Shown: positions 17,617 to 26,736, numbered from the stretch's first letter. The stretch: 64,000 nt of DNA from Cellulomonas sp. Y8 (GCF_008033115.1 NZ_CP041203.1:3596001-3660000); one strand, 5' to 3'. A program made the numbers and translations. The notes: a model not told the origin generated them from the letters alone.

Positions 17617-18420
17617 ATGAGGCTCGTGGTCGTCGGCAGCGCGGGCTCGTTCCCCGGCCCGGACTCGGCGGCGTCGTGCTACCTGGTGCAGGCCGAGGGG
17701 CCGGACGGCGCGGGTGGCACCCGGACCTGGAACGTGCTGCTCGACCTCGGCAACGGGGCGCTGGGCCCGCTCCAGCGGCACCTCGCCCCGGCCGCCCTGG
17801 ACGCGGTCGCGATCAGCCACCTGCACGCCGACCACGTCGCGGACGTCGTCGTGCTCGGCGTCATGCTGCGGTACGACCCCCGCGGCGCCCGGCCGACGCC
17901 GCTGCCGCTGCACGGTCCCGAGGGCGTCCGCGAGCGGCTGGCGCAGCTGTCCGGCCACGACCCGGCGACGAGCACCGCGGACCACCTCGCGCTGGGCACC
18001 TGGCGCGCGGGGGAGCCGGTGCGGGTCGGGCCGCTGACGATCGAGCCGGTGCCCGTCGAGCACCCGGTGCCCGCGTTCGGCTTCCGGGTCACCGGGCCCT
18101 CCGAGGCCGACCCGGCGCGCACGGTGACGCTCGCGTACACCGGCGACACCGACGAGTGCCCCGGCCTGGACGAGCTGGCGGCGGACGCGGACCTGCTGCT
18201 CGCCGAGGCCGCCTACCTGGAGTCGACGCCCGGCGCGCCGCGCGGCGTGCACCTGACAGGACGGCGCGCGGGCCTGGCGGCGCAGCGCAACGGGTCCCGC
18301 CGGCTGCTGCTCACGCACCTGGTCGCGTGGAACGACCCGGCCGAGAGCCTCGCCGAGGCGGCCGCGGCGTACGACGGGCCGCTGGACCTGGCCCGGCCGG
18401 GGACGGTCGTCGCGCTCTGA
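17617..18420 (+). CDS. MBL fold metallo-hydrolase
   Basis: A 267-residue beta-lactamase-fold hydrolase of the RNase Z/phosphodiesterase-like branch. The metal motif HLHADH is in AISHLHADHVADVVV near residue 68, a second His is in VEHPVPAFGFRV, the metal Asp in AYTGDTDECPGL, and a late His in LLLTHLVAW. ATG 17617 gives the typical N-terminus MRLVVVGSAGSFPGPDSAASCYLV. It lies between murI and rph, an arrangement frequent in actinobacteria. The substrate is unknown; cyclic nucleotide or RNA phosphodiesters are reasonable guesses. Confidence 0.88.
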   Translation: MRLVVVGSAGSFPGPDSAASCYLVQAEGPDGAGGTRTWNVLLDLGNGALGPLQRHLAPAALDAVAISHLHADHVADVVVLGVMLRYDPRGARPTPLPLHGPEGVRERLAQLSGHDPATSTADHLALGTWRAGEPVRVGPLTIEPVPVEHPVPAFGFRVTGPSEADPARTVTLAYTGDTDECPGLDELAADADLLLAEAAYLESTPGAPRGVHLTGRRAGLAAQRNGSRRLLLTHLVAWNDPAESLAEAAAAYDGPLDLARPGTVVAL

Positions 18421-18437
18421 GGCCCGGCGCGGGTCGT

Positions 18438-18443
18438 TAGGCT
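18438..18443 (+). promoter_or_regulatory. -10 box TAGGCT for leaderless rph
   Basis: TAGGCT ends 6 nt before the ATG at 18450; no ribosome site is present between them. Confidence 0.5.
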
Positions 18444-18449
18444 CGGGGG

Positions 18450-19283
18450 ATGACCTCCGACCCCACCGTCACCACCTCCGCCGCGCCCGCGACCGGCCGC
18501 GCGGCCGCCTCCCGCGGCGACGGCCGCGCCGTCGACGAGCTCCGCCCGATCGCGATCACCCGCCGCTACCTGGACGCGGGCGAGGGCAGCGTGCTCGTCG
18601 AGTTCGGCGGCACCAAGGTGCTGTGCGTGGCGTCGTTCACCGCGGGCGTGCCGCGCTGGCGCAAGGGCTCCGGCGAGGGCTGGGTCACCGCCGAGTACGC
18701 GATGCTGCCCCGCGCCACGTCCTCCCGCTCGGACCGCGAGTCGGTCCGGGGCAAGGTCGGCGGCCGCACGCACGAGATCTCCCGGCTGATCGGCCGGTCG
18801 CTGCGCGCGATCATCGACGTCGCGGCGCTCGGCGAGAACACCATCGTCCTCGACTGCGACGTGCTGCAGGCCGACGGCGGCACCCGCACCGCCTCCGTGA
18901 CCGGCGCCTACGTCGCGCTCGCGGACGCCGTCGCGTGGGGCATCGCCCAGGGCTCGGTCGACGCCCGCAAGGTCGTGCTGCGCGACTCGGTGTCGGCCGT
19001 GAGCGTCGGCGTGGTCGGCGGCCGGCCGGTGCTGGACCTGCCGTACGAGGAGGACGTGCGCGCGGACACCGACATGAACGTCGTCGTCACCGGCTCGGGC
19101 AGCTTCGTCGAGGTGCAGGGCACGGCCGAGCACGCGCCGTTCGACCGCGCCGAGCTGGACTCGCTGCTCGACCTGGCGCTGGTCGGCACGTCGGAGCTGG
19201 CGCGCGTGCAGCGCGAGGTGCTGGCCCTGCCGGCGGGGCAGACCGTCACGGTCCGCGGGGGCGCGCAGGCGGTGACCGCGTGA
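18450..19283 (+). CDS. rph: Ribonuclease PH
   Basis: A phosphorolytic 3'-5' exoribonuclease that trims tRNA 3' ends. The 277-residue product has a 24-residue variable N-tail, then [35 protein letters not shown], the phosphate-binding [17 protein letters not shown] loop, [20 protein letters not shown], and the [22 protein letters not shown] signature with catalytic Asp. Full length with no missing motif. It overlaps rdgB by four bases (GTGA), so the two are translationally coupled, a common rph-rdgB pairing. Confidence 0.97.
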   Translation: MTSDPTVTTSAAPATGRAAASRGDGRAVDELRPIAITRRYLDAGEGSVLVEFGGTKVLCVASFTAGVPRWRKGSGEGWVTAEYAMLPRATSSRSDRESVRGKVGGRTHEISRLIGRSLRAIIDVAALGENTIVLDCDVLQADGGTRTASVTGAYVALADAVAWGIAQGSVDARKVVLRDSVSAVSVGVVGGRPVLDLPYEEDVRADTDMNVVVTGSGSFVEVQGTAEHAPFDRAELDSLLDLALVGTSELARVQREVLALPAGQTVTVRGGAQAVTA

Positions 19284-19912
19284 CCGGCCCGGCCCGGCTC
19301 GTCCTCGCCACCCACAACGCGCACAAGCTCGGCGAGCTGCGCGCCATCCTCGTGCCGGCCCTGCCCGGGCTGGACCCGGACTCGGTGGTCGGCGCCCGCG
19401 ACGTCGGCGCGCCCGAGCCGGTCGAGGACGGCGTGACGTTCGCGGAGAACGCGCTCATCAAGGCCCGCGCGCTCGCCGCGCACACCGGCCTGCCCGCCGT
19501 GGCGGACGACTCCGGCCTGTCGGTCGACGTCCTCGGCGGCGCGCCCGGCATCTTCTCGGCCCGCTGGTCCGGCCGGCACGGCGACGACCGCGCCAACCTC
19601 GACCTGCTGCTCGCGCAGCTGTCCGACATCGCGCCGGAGCACCGCGGCGCGCGGTTCACCTGCGCCGCCGCGCTGGTCACGCCGGACGGCGAGGAGCACG
19701 TCGAGCTCGGCCACCTGGCCGGCACGCTGGCGACCGCGCCCCGCGGGGAGCACGGGTTCGGCTACGACCCGATCCTGGTGCCCGCGGGCGGCGACCTCAC
19801 CTGCGCCGAGCTCGCCCCGGAGGAGAAGAACCGCATCTCGCACCGCGGGCAGGCGTTCCGCGCGCTGGTGCCGGCCGTCGTCGCCGTGCTGGGCCGGGAG
19901 CCGCGTGGCTGA
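19280..19912 (+). CDS. rdgB: Non-canonical purine NTP pyrophosphatase, RdgB/HAM1 family
   Basis: Hydrolyses ITP, dITP and XTP to their monophosphates to keep deaminated purines out of nucleic acids. The 210-residue protein shows [14 protein letters not shown] at the N-terminus, [17 protein letters not shown], the metal-binding [22 protein letters not shown] segment, and [12 protein letters not shown] plus [17 protein letters not shown] 19280 overlaps the rph stop. Its own last codons overlap the GTG of the ABC-F gene, giving a tight three-gene unit. Confidence 0.96.
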   Translation: MTGPARLVLATHNAHKLGELRAILVPALPGLDPDSVVGARDVGAPEPVEDGVTFAENALIKARALAAHTGLPAVADDSGLSVDVLGGAPGIFSARWSGRHGDDRANLDLLLAQLSDIAPEHRGARFTCAAALVTPDGEEHVELGHLAGTLATAPRGEHGFGYDPILVPAGGDLTCAELAPEEKNRISHRGQAFRALVPAVVAVLGREPRG

Positions 19913-21521
19913 CGTCCACCTGGTCGCGGACGGCCTGACCTTCGGGTACCCGGGGCGGCCGGTCCTCGACGGCGTCGGCCTGTCCGCGTCCGCGGGCGAC
20001 CGGGTCGGCGTCGTCGGCGAGAACGGCGCGGGCAAGACGACGCTGCTCCGGCTGCTCGCCGGCGACCTCGCCCCCACCGCGGGCGAGGTCCGGCGGTCGG
20101 GGTCGGTGTCGGTCGTGCAGCAGGAGCTCGACGTGCCGCCGGGGTCGACGATCGGCGACCTGGTGCGCCGGACCGCGTCCCACGTGCGCGCCGCCGCGGC
20201 GCGGCTGGACGAGGTGGTCGCGGGCTTCGACCACGAGGGCGGCGACCTCGCCGCGCTGGCCGACGCGATCGCCGCGGTCGACCGGCTCGCGGCCTGGGAC
20301 GTCGACCGGCGCGTGGACGAGGCGCTCACCCGGTTCGGCGCCCCGCGCGACCCGGACCGCCGGCTGGACACGCTGAGCGTGGGGGAGGCGTACCGCGCGC
20401 GGCTGGCCTGCCACGTCGCCGAGCGCGCCGACGTCCTGCTGCTGGACGAGCCGACCAACCACCTGGACGTCGGGGGGATCGACTACCTGACCGCCCAGCT
20501 GCAGCAGTGGCCGGGGGTCGTCGTCATCGTCACGCACGACCGGCGGCTGCTGGACGACGTGATGACCGCGATCCTCGACCTGGACCCGTCGATGGACGGC
20601 CGCCCGGTGCTGTACGGGGCGACCCGGTACGCCACCTACCGGTTCGCCAAGGACCAGGCGCTGCGTCGCTGGCGCGCGCGGTACGCCCAGGAGCGCAAGC
20701 GCGCGGCGAAGCTGGCCCAGCGGCTCGACGAGTCCTACGAGGGGCTGTCCGACGAGTGGCGCCCGCCCAAGGGCTCGCAGAAGCACCGCCGCGGCACCCG
20801 CGCGCGCATCCACGTGAAGGCCGCCGACCGGCTGGTGCAGAAGCTCGAGGCCGAGGCGGTGGAGGTGCCGGTGCCGCCGCCCGCCCTGGCGTTCCCTGAC
20901 CTGCCGAGCATCCCCGCCGACTACGCCGGCGGGCCGCTGCTGGAGCTGCGCGCGCCGCGCGTCGCGGGCCGGCTGGACCTGCCGGGCGTGCGGGTGGACC
21001 TGCCGCCGGCGGGCCGCCTGCTGGTGACCGGGGCGAACGGGGCCGGGAAGTCGACGCTGCTCGGCGCACTGGCGGGACGCACCCCGCTGGACCGGGGGCA
21101 CCGGGCCGTCGCGCCCGGCGTGCGGCTGGGCGTGCTGGTGCAGGACGACGACAGCCCTGCGCGGCTCGCGACGACGGGGTTCGAGGCCGCCGCGCGGCGC
21201 GCGCTGGACCTGCTGCGGTCCGGGGCCCTCGACCCGGCGCACGTGCTGCCGGTGGCGGCGCTGGGCCTGCTCGAGGAGGAGGACCTGGACCGGCCGCTCG
21301 GCGAGCTGTCCGTCGGGCAGCGGCGGCGGTTCGAGCTCGCGGCCGCGCTGGTGGCCGCCCCCCACGTGCTGCTCCTGGACGAGCCGACCAACCACCTGTC
21401 GATCGCCCTGGTGGACGAGCTGACGGAGGCCCTGCGCCTGACGTCGGCGGCGGTGGTCGTCGCGACCCACGACCGCGCCATGCGGGCGGACCTGGCGGAC
21501 TGGCCGGCGATCGAGCTGTAG
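19905..21521 (+). CDS. ABC-F family ATPase, possible ribosome protection type
   Basis: A 538-residue soluble protein with two ATP-binding domains and no membrane segment, the ABC-F layout. Walker A motifs are GENGAGKTT near residue 43 and GANGAGKSTLL near 380; Walker B are LLLDEPTNHLD and LLLDEPTNHLS. Both signature motifs read LSVGEA and LSVGQR rather than LSGGQ. The interdomain linker is long, basic and helical (RWRARYAQERKRAAKLAQRL...PPKGSQKHRRGTRARIHVKAADRLVQKL), like actinobacterial antibiotic-resistance ABC-F proteins of the TlrC/OleB kind. It overlaps rdgB by 8 bp. Resistance is a hypothesis; a translation-factor role is equally possible. Confidence 0.88.
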   Translation: MADVHLVADGLTFGYPGRPVLDGVGLSASAGDRVGVVGENGAGKTTLLRLLAGDLAPTAGEVRRSGSVSVVQQELDVPPGSTIGDLVRRTASHVRAAAARLDEVVAGFDHEGGDLAALADAIAAVDRLAAWDVDRRVDEALTRFGAPRDPDRRLDTLSVGEAYRARLACHVAERADVLLLDEPTNHLDVGGIDYLTAQLQQWPGVVVIVTHDRRLLDDVMTAILDLDPSMDGRPVLYGATRYATYRFAKDQALRRWRARYAQERKRAAKLAQRLDESYEGLSDEWRPPKGSQKHRRGTRARIHVKAADRLVQKLEAEAVEVPVPPPALAFPDLPSIPADYAGGPLLELRAPRVAGRLDLPGVRVDLPPAGRLLVTGANGAGKSTLLGALAGRTPLDRGHRAVAPGVRLGVLVQDDDSPARLATTGFEAAARRALDLLRSGALDPAHVLPVAALGLLEEEDLDRPLGELSVGQRRRFELAAALVAAPHVLLLDEPTNHLSIALVDELTEALRLTSAAVVVATHDRAMRADLADWPAIEL

Positions 21522-21554
21522 CGCGGCCGCGCGGTGCCGCGCACCCACGTGCCC

Positions 21555-21653
21555 GCGCGCCGAGCGCGGTGCTGCGCGTCGAGCGCGGTCGTTCCTGCTA
21601 CCGCGCTCGGCGCGATCTCCCGCGCTCGACGCGCCGCGCTCGACGCGCCGGCG
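21555..21653. repeat. DDI-type element shared by convergent genes
   Basis: In plus-strand order: two direct units with core GCGCCGAGCGCGG/GCGTCGAGCGCGG, then an inverted unit ACCGCGCTCGGCGCG, then two more inverted units CCGCGCTCGACGCG. It thus serves both the ABC-F gene (plus) and the Pr6Pr gene (minus), whose TCA stop begins at the next base, 21654. Alternative hairpins between any direct and any inverted unit are possible. Confidence 0.65.
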
Positions 21654-22346
21654 TCAGCGGGCGCGCGGCGTGGCCGGGAGGACGCGCTCCAGGAGGCGGA
21701 CCAGGAGGGCGAGCACCAGGAACGCCACCGCGACCAGCGCCGTGTTGCGCGCGGCCGTCGCCAGCCCCAGGGCGCCGGCGTCGAGGAACGGGTAGGGGTA
21801 CCAGCCCGTCGCCGCCCCGCGGACGAACGTGTACGCGATCCACGCCAGCGGGTAGAGGACCGACCAGGCGACGGTCGCGCCGCCGAACCGCGGGCGCGGG
21901 CCGACGAGCAGCCACACCACCCAGGTGCCGACCGGCGTCACGGTGTGCAGCAGGAAGTTCGCCAGGTCGCCCGACGGGGTCAGGTCGACGCCCGCGTCGG
22001 CGAGGACCGTGTGGTAGACCACGCCGGTCACGGCGATGCACAGCAGCGCGTCCAGGTGCAGCACGGCCATGAGCCGGCCGGTGCGCGCGGGCCGGGCGGC
22101 GTGCAGCGCCGACGCGACGAGCACGAGCAGGTTCGACTGGATCGTGAAGTAGGAGAACAGCCGGACCAGCCGCTCGGTGGTCGTCCCGGCGTCGCCGGGG
22201 CCCTCGGCGAGCGCGCGGGACACCTCGAGGGCGACGCCGCCGGCGGCCGCCAGCGCGAGCAGCGCGTGCAGCACGCGGGCGACGGCGAGCCCGGCGCCCC
22301 CGGTCCGCGCGCCCGGCGCGCCCGGGGTCCGCGCCTCGGCGGTCAC
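21654..22346 (-). CDS. Pr6Pr family membrane protein
   Basis: A 230-residue integral membrane protein with about six hydrophobic segments. Family hallmarks are FSYFTIQSNLLVLVASALHA near residue 63, VTGVVYHTVLAD near 108, NFLLHTVTPVGTWVVWLLVGPR near 128 and YPLAWIAYTFVRGAATGWYPYPFLD near 163. The GTG at 22346 precedes an Ala/Gly-rich start. Function is unknown for the family. It lies 10 bp downstream of the DUF4916 gene on the same strand and is probably cotranscribed with it. Confidence 0.85.
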   Translation of the reverse strand: MTAEARTPGAPGARTGGAGLAVARVLHALLALAAAGGVALEVSRALAEGPGDAGTTTERLVRLFSYFTIQSNLLVLVASALHAARPARTGRLMAVLHLDALLCIAVTGVVYHTVLADAGVDLTPSGDLANFLLHTVTPVGTWVVWLLVGPRPRFGGATVAWSVLYPLAWIAYTFVRGAATGWYPYPFLDAGALGLATAARNTALVAVAFLVLALLVRLLERVLPATPRAR

Positions 22347-22356
22347 GCCTGCCGCC

Positions 22357-22911
22357 TCAGGGCATCCGGCCGACGTGCGCCATCGCCTGGCGCAGCAGCA
22401 GGCCCTGGCCGCCGTTCATCTCGACCTGCACCTGCTCGCTGCACGCCTCCTCGGGCGTGAGCCAGGCCAGGTCGAGCGCGTCCTGCTGCGGCCGGCAGTC
22501 GCCGGTCACGGGCACGACGTAGGCGAGCGACACCGCGTGCTGGCGCGGGTCGTGGTACGGCGTGACGCCCGGGGTGGGGAAGTACTCGGCGACCGTGAAC
22601 GGCTGCGGCGTCGGCGGCACCTGCGGCAGCGCCACCGGGCCGAGGTCCTTCTCGATGTGCCGGAGCAGGGCGTCGCGCACCCGCTCGTGGTACATCACGC
22701 GGCCGGAGACCAGCGCGCGGGACATCACGCCCTCGGGCGTGACCCGCAGCAGCAGGCCGACGGCGACCACGTCGCCGGAGTCGTCGACCCGCACGGGCAC
22801 GGCGTCGACGTAGAGCAGGGGGAGCGAGCGGCGGGCCGCCGCGATGCCCTCGGGACTCAGCCACCCGGAGGGGCGCTCGGGCTCGCGGGGCAGGTCAGCC
22901 GTGTCGGTCAC
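22357..22911 (-). CDS. DUF4916 (Nudix-like) family protein
   Basis: A 184-residue actinobacterial protein with a Nudix-type fold pattern but no Nudix box. Recognisable blocks are SGWLSPEGIAAARRSLPLLYVDAVPVRVDDSG, GRVMYHERVRDALLRHIEKDLGPVALPQVPP, FTVAEYFPTPGVTPYHDPRQHAVSLAYVVPV and GGQGLLLRQAMAHVG. The start is GTG 22911, set by TACAAC 6 nt upstream; an open extension further upstream would run through the promoter. Lacking the REUXEEXGU catalytic helix it probably binds rather than hydrolyses nucleotides, if it follows the Nudix scheme at all. Confidence 0.85.
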   Translation of the reverse strand: MTDTADLPREPERPSGWLSPEGIAAARRSLPLLYVDAVPVRVDDSGDVVAVGLLLRVTPEGVMSRALVSGRVMYHERVRDALLRHIEKDLGPVALPQVPPTPQPFTVAEYFPTPGVTPYHDPRQHAVSLAYVVPVTGDCRPQQDALDLAWLTPEEACSEQVQVEMNGGQGLLLRQAMAHVGRMP

Positions 22912-22917
22912 CCGGCA

Positions 22918-22923
22918 GTTGTA
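22918..22923 (-). promoter_or_regulatory. -10 box TACAAC for leaderless DUF4916 gene
   Basis: On the minus strand TACAAC ends 6 nt before GTG 22911. Confidence 0.45.
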
Positions 22924-23055
22924 CCCCGGTCCGGGGGCCGGGCGACAGCCCGACGCGCGGTGCAGCGCTTCCCCGCGGGCGAGGCCCTGGTCGCCCGGGA
23001 ATACTGGACGGGGTCCGGGCGCTCTACTGGCCACACCGACAACAGGAGGCGACTG

Positions 23056-23427
23056 ATGGCAACGACCGAGCTGACGGCCGACACCATCCAGAAGACCATC
23101 ACCGAGAACGACATCGTGCTCGTGGACTTCTGGGCGGACTGGTGCGGGCCGTGCAAGCGCTTCGGACCGATCTTCGAGCAGTCGTCGGAGACGCACACCG
23201 ACGTCGTGCACGCGAAGGTGGACACCGAGGCCGAGCAGCAGCTGGCGGCCGAGCTGCAGATCACGTCGATCCCGACCCTGATGGCCTTCCGCGAGGGCAT
23301 CCTCGTGTTCAACCAGGCGGGCGCCCTCCCGGCGCCGGCGCTGGAGCAGGTGGTCGACGCGGTCAAGGCGCTGGACATGGACGACGTCCGCGCGCAGATC
23401 GACGCGGCCCGGGCGGCGCAGAGCTGA
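23056..23427 (+). CDS. trxA: Thioredoxin
   Basis: A 123-residue thioredoxin with the active site WCGPCK at residues 29-34 and the expected DFWADWCGPC, KVDTEAEQQLAAEL, and cis-proline ITSIPTLMAFREG segments. The ATG at 23056 has AGGAGG 9 nt upstream, the best ribosome site in this part of the window. The last 15 residues (DDVRAQIDAARAAQS) are an extra helix beyond the usual fold, frequent in actinobacteria. It is monocistronic, with a strong terminator after the stop. It would reduce protein disulfides and could serve the peroxiredoxin encoded at 25435. Confidence 0.96.
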   Translation: MATTELTADTIQKTITENDIVLVDFWADWCGPCKRFGPIFEQSSETHTDVVHAKVDTEAEQQLAAELQITSIPTLMAFREGILVFNQAGALPAPALEQVVDAVKALDMDDVRAQIDAARAAQS

Positions 23428-23444
23428 CCCGAGCGCACCGCATC

Positions 23445-23487
23445 CGACGACGCCCCCGCACGCGAGCAGCGTGCGGGGGCGTCGTCG
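23445..23487. terminator. Perfect 19-bp hairpin terminator
   Basis: CGACGACGCCCCCGCACGC and its exact complement enclose a GAGCA loop between converging trxA and the chemoreceptor. Serves both strands. Confidence 0.8.
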
Positions 23488-23496
23488 CGTCCGGGC

Positions 23497-25107
23497 TCAG
23501 TGCCGGAACTGCGCCACCCGGGTCCGCAGGTCGTCGGCCATCCGCGCGAGCTCGGCGATCGACTCGCCCATCCGGCCGAGCTCCTCGGTGCTCCCGGCGG
23601 AGGCGTCGGCGACGCCGGTGATGGTGGCGGCGATCTCGCCGGACCCGGCCGCCGCGTCGCCGACCGAGCGGCTCATCTCGGTCGTGGTGGCGGTCTGCTC
23701 CTCGACGGCGGACGCGATCGTCGTCTGGTAGTCGTCGATCCGCGCGATGATCGTGCCGATCTCGCCGATGGCCGCGACGGCGCCCTCGGTGTCCGCCTGG
23801 ATCGTCTCGACGCGGCGCGCGATGTCCTCGGTGGCCTTGGCCGTCTCCTGCGCGAGCTCCTTGACCTCGCCGGCGACGACGGCGAAGCCCTTGCCCGCCT
23901 CGCCCGCCCGGGCGGCCTCGATGGTGGCGTTCAGGGCGAGCAGGTTGGTCTGCTCGGCGATGCTCGTGATGACCTTGACGACGTTCCCGATCTCCTGGGA
24001 CGAGGTGCCCAGGCGGGTGACCTGCTCGTTCGTGCGTGCGGCGGCCTCGGTGGCCTTGCCGGCGACGGCGGCGGCCTCGGCCGCGTTCCGCGCGATCTCC
24101 CGGATCGACGCGCCCATCTGCTCGGCGCCAGCCGCGACCGTGTGCACGTCCCGGTTGACCTGCTCGGCCGCGCCGGCGACGACGACGGCCTGCTCCGAGG
24201 TGCGGTCGGCGCCCGACACGACGTGGCCCGCCGAGCGCTCCAGCCGGCCCGCGGCGTCGGCCACGGTGCGCGCCGTCCCGTCGATGCCGGAGACCGTCTC
24301 GCGGAGCGCGGCGGTCGCGCGGTCCAGCGCGGCGGCGGTGCGGCCGATCTCGTCGGCGCCGGTCACGCCGCTGGCCACCGTGAGGTCACCCCCGGCGAGC
24401 GACTGCGCCGCGTCGGCCACCCGGTTCAGGCGGCGGCTGAGGCGGCGGGCCACGACGACGCCGGCCACGGCCGGCACGACGGCCGCCACGCCCAGGGCGA
24501 TGAGCTCCAGGAGGACGGCGCGGTCGCCGGCGCCGGTCGCCTCCCGGGCGGCGTCGGCCGCGGCGGCCGTCTGGGCCTGGATCAGCGCGTCCACGCGCGT
24601 GGCGGCACCCCGGGCCGCGCTGTCCGCGCCCTCGCTGGAGCCCACGAGGTTCTGGTAGGTGGTCAGCGCGGTGCGGAGGTCCGCGGCCGCGGTGCCCAGC
24701 TCGTCGGTCAGGGCCGGGATCGCGGCGTACTCGTCCAGGGCGCCGAGCGCCGCGCCGACCGCCTCGCCTCGGTCGTCCGCCAGGCCGTCGGCCCGGAACG
24801 GGTCGCCCGCGTCGCGGGCCGCGCGCATGTCGGTGCCGATCGACTGCGCGTCGTTCAGGTGGGAGGCCACCTGGCTGGCGAGCGCCAGGCCCGTGACGTG
24901 GTCGGAGTACATCCGCTCGGTGCGCTCGGTGCTCTGCCACAGCGTGAGGATCGAGATCCAGCCCAGCAGGCCGGTCATGGCGATCGCCGCCGACACGGTG
25001 AGCAGGATCTTCCCGGTGAAGCCGAGCCCCCGCCCGCGGCCCGCGGTGGTCGCGACGGCCGCCGTCGCCCCGTCGTCCCGACCCGTCGCACCCCTGGTCC
25101 CGGTCAT
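23497..25107 (-). CDS. Methyl-accepting chemotaxis protein
   Basis: A 536-residue chemoreceptor. Order: short basic cytoplasmic N-tail, membrane helix at about residues 33-55 ([21 protein letters not shown]), a periplasmic helical sensor domain of about 140 residues, second helix near 190-215, HAMP, and the long coiled-coil signalling domain. The hairpin tip [36 protein letters not shown] is exact. ATG 25107 has GAGAGG upstream and is preferred over GTG 25164. No che or flagellar genes adjoin, so it must feed a chemotaxis cluster elsewhere. It shares its signalling domain with the receptor at 27517. Confidence 0.93.
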   Translation of the reverse strand: MTGTRGATGRDDGATAAVATTAGRGRGLGFTGKILLTVSAAIAMTGLLGWISILTLWQSTERTERMYSDHVTGLALASQVASHLNDAQSIGTDMRAARDAGDPFRADGLADDRGEAVGAALGALDEYAAIPALTDELGTAAADLRTALTTYQNLVGSSEGADSAARGAATRVDALIQAQTAAAADAAREATGAGDRAVLLELIALGVAAVVPAVAGVVVARRLSRRLNRVADAAQSLAGGDLTVASGVTGADEIGRTAAALDRATAALRETVSGIDGTARTVADAAGRLERSAGHVVSGADRTSEQAVVVAGAAEQVNRDVHTVAAGAEQMGASIREIARNAAEAAAVAGKATEAAARTNEQVTRLGTSSQEIGNVVKVITSIAEQTNLLALNATIEAARAGEAGKGFAVVAGEVKELAQETAKATEDIARRVETIQADTEGAVAAIGEIGTIIARIDDYQTTIASAVEEQTATTTEMSRSVGDAAAGSGEIAATITGVADASAGSTEELGRMGESIAELARMADDLRTRVAQFRH

Positions 25108-25317
25108 CCGTCGGCCTCTCGTCGCGCGCGGCGCGGGCGGCGCGCCCGCGCGGGACACCGTCACGGGGTCCCGTCTCCCCGTCGAGCGGGTGAGACGCGG
25201 CCTGAGGGGTCCGCCGGGCGGTCACCCGGACGGGGTGCGCGGCGGCGGGCATCCGGGTGGCCGGCGGGCCGGGCGGGTGACACCGGGCCGGAGGGCGTCC
25301 GGCCTGGTCGCGCGGGG

Positions 25318-25400
25318 TGCGGGAGACGGGATTCGAACCCGCACGCCCTCTCGGGCACCAGGACCTAAACCTGGCGTGGCTGCCGTTTCACCACTCCCGC
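25318..25400 (-). tRNA. tRNA-Leu (anticodon TAG)
   Basis: On the minus strand the acceptor arm GCGGGAG pairs with CTCCCGC, the anticodon stem CCAGG/CCTGG encloses TTTAGGT, giving anticodon TAG, and a long variable arm (TGCCCGAGAGGGCGT) and GGTTCGAATCC T arm are present, as expected for a class II leucine tRNA. CCA is not encoded. Discriminator base A. Confidence 0.95.
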
Positions 25401-25434
25401 CGACGCCCCGGCGGCGCCGGGGGTCGAGCTCGGC

Positions 25435-25905
25435 TCAGCCGTCGATGCCGAGGTCGCGGCGCAGCTTGGCGACGTGCCCCGTGGCCTTGACGTTGTACTG
25501 CGCGAGCCGGACGGCGCCCTCGGGGTCGACGACGACGGTCGACCGGATGACGCCGGTGACGGTCTTGCCGTAGAGCGACTTCTCGCCCCAGGCGCCCCAG
25601 GCCTCGAGCACCTGCTTCTCGAGGTCGGAGACCAGCGGGAAGGTCAGGGCCTCCTCCTCGGCGAACCGGGCGAGCTTCTCCGGGGAGTCGGGGGAGACGC
25701 CGACGACCGCGTAGCCGTGCGCCTGGAGCGACGCGAGCGAGTCGCGGAAGTCGCACGCCTGCTTGGTGCACCCCGGGGTGCCGGCCGCCGGGTAGAAGTA
25801 GACGACGACGCCCTGGCCGCGCAGGTCCGACAGGGTCAGCGAGCCGCCGTCGGCGGTCGGCAGCGTGAAGTCCGGGGCGGTGTCGCCGGCGGCGAGGCGG
25901 GGCAT
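25435..25905 (-). CDS. bcp: Thioredoxin-dependent thiol peroxidase (BCP-type peroxiredoxin)
   Basis: Reduces hydroperoxides with electrons from thioredoxin. The 156-residue protein has APDFTLPTADGGSLTLSDLRGQGVVVYFYPAAGTPGCTKQACDFRD, where the first Cys after TPG is peroxidatic and the second, five residues on, is the resolving Cys of the atypical two-Cys BCP type. VGVSPDSPEKLARFAEEEALTFPLVSD and a conserved Trp-Gly stretch follow. ATG 25905 has AGGAG upstream. It is divergent from the GroES-like gene, sharing an 82-bp gap, and downstream of it comes tRNA-Leu. Confidence 0.95.
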   Translation of the reverse strand: MPRLAAGDTAPDFTLPTADGGSLTLSDLRGQGVVVYFYPAAGTPGCTKQACDFRDSLASLQAHGYAVVGVSPDSPEKLARFAEEEALTFPLVSDLEKQVLEAWGAWGEKSLYGKTVTGVIRSTVVVDPEGAVRLAQYNVKATGHVAKLRRDLGIDG

Positions 25906-25974
25906 GGCGTCTCCTGGCTGGTGGGTGCGGCACCCGCGCGCGGCGGGCGCCGTCAGCGTACGACGGCCGGGCGG

Positions 25975-25980
25975 TAGCGT
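25975..25980 (+). promoter_or_regulatory. -10 box TAGCGT for leaderless GroES-like gene
   Basis: TAGCGT ends 7 nt before GTG 25988, the same box and spacing as at 33925-33930 upstream of the osmoprotectant permease. Confidence 0.5.
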
Positions 25981-25987
25981 CTGCCCC

Positions 25988-26335
25988 GTGAGTGCACAGC
26001 GCCCCGAGAGCCCGACCCGACCCGAGCTGCCGATCCGGATGCTGAACGACCGGCTGCTCGTCCAGCTCGACGCGGACGCCTCGGAGCGGCGGTCGAGCGC
26101 GGGCATCGTGATCCCGGCCACCGCCGCGGTGGGCAAGCGGCTCACCTGGGGCTCCGTCGTCGCGGCGGGCCAGCACGTGCGGCAGGTGGCCGTCGGCGAC
26201 CGCGTGCTGTTCGACCCCGACGAGCGGGCCGAGGTGGAGCTCGAGGCGCAGACGTACCTGCTGCTCCGGGAGAAGGACGTGCACGCCGTGGCGGAGCCGC
26301 GCGACGGCGGCCAGGGCACGGGGCTGTACCTGTAG
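25988..26335 (+). CDS. GroES-like (Cpn10 fold) protein
   Basis: A 115-residue protein with a GroES-type beta barrel: PIRMLNDRLLVQLDADASERRSSAGIVIP at the start, GSVVAAGQHVRQVAVGDRVLFDPDERAEVELEAQTYLLLREKDVHAV at the end. The mobile-loop region (SERRSSAGIVIPATAAVGKRLTW) is shorter and different from ordinary GroES, and no groEL adjoins. It could be a second, specialised co-chaperonin or a Cpn10-fold protein with another job. Start GTG is fixed by the -10 box. Confidence 0.78.
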   Translation: MSAQRPESPTRPELPIRMLNDRLLVQLDADASERRSSAGIVIPATAAVGKRLTWGSVVAAGQHVRQVAVGDRVLFDPDERAEVELEAQTYLLLREKDVHAVAEPRDGGQGTGLYL

Positions 26336-26415
26336 GGGGCCCTCCACCTGCCGCGGCGGGAGGGTTGTTCGCCCTCGGCGTCACGTGTTGCGTGGTCCGT
26401 CCGGACGGTGTTCCC

Positions 26416-26736
26416 ATGAGCGCAGGAACGACCCCGGGGGTGGCCGCGATGGACGACGAGACGCACACGGCCGTGCAGGACGAGCGCGGAGCAGGGGACG
26501 ACGCGACGGGCGTCGTCATGGATCTTCTGGCCGAGCACGTGCCGCTCACGCTGCTCGCCGACCTGGCCGTGGCGGAGCCGCGGTCCGACGCGATCCTCGC
26601 GGCCGAGGGGCTGCCCGAGGACGCCTGGTGGGAGGGCGAGGACGAGGGCGGCGACGGACCGCCCGCGACCGGCCCGCGCGCCGAGGACGACGTCCCCGTC
26701 GACCCCGACGCGGCCGGTGATCCACGGCCGGCGTGA
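26416..26736 (+). CDS. Small acidic protein, unknown function
   Basis: A predicted 106-residue acidic protein. The central part MDLLAEHVPLTLLADLAVAEPRSDAILAAEGLPEDAWWE looks structured and amphipathic; both ends are disordered and rich in Asp, Glu, Gly and Pro. The start may be ATG 26416 or, removing eleven residues, ATG 26449; neither has a good ribosome site. Codon use matches the neighbours, and the conserved-looking core argues for a real gene, but I do not recognise a family. Confidence 0.6.
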   Translation: MSAGTTPGVAAMDDETHTAVQDERGAGDDATGVVMDLLAEHVPLTLLADLAVAEPRSDAILAAEGLPEDAWWEGEDEGGDGPPATGPRAEDDVPVDPDAAGDPRPA

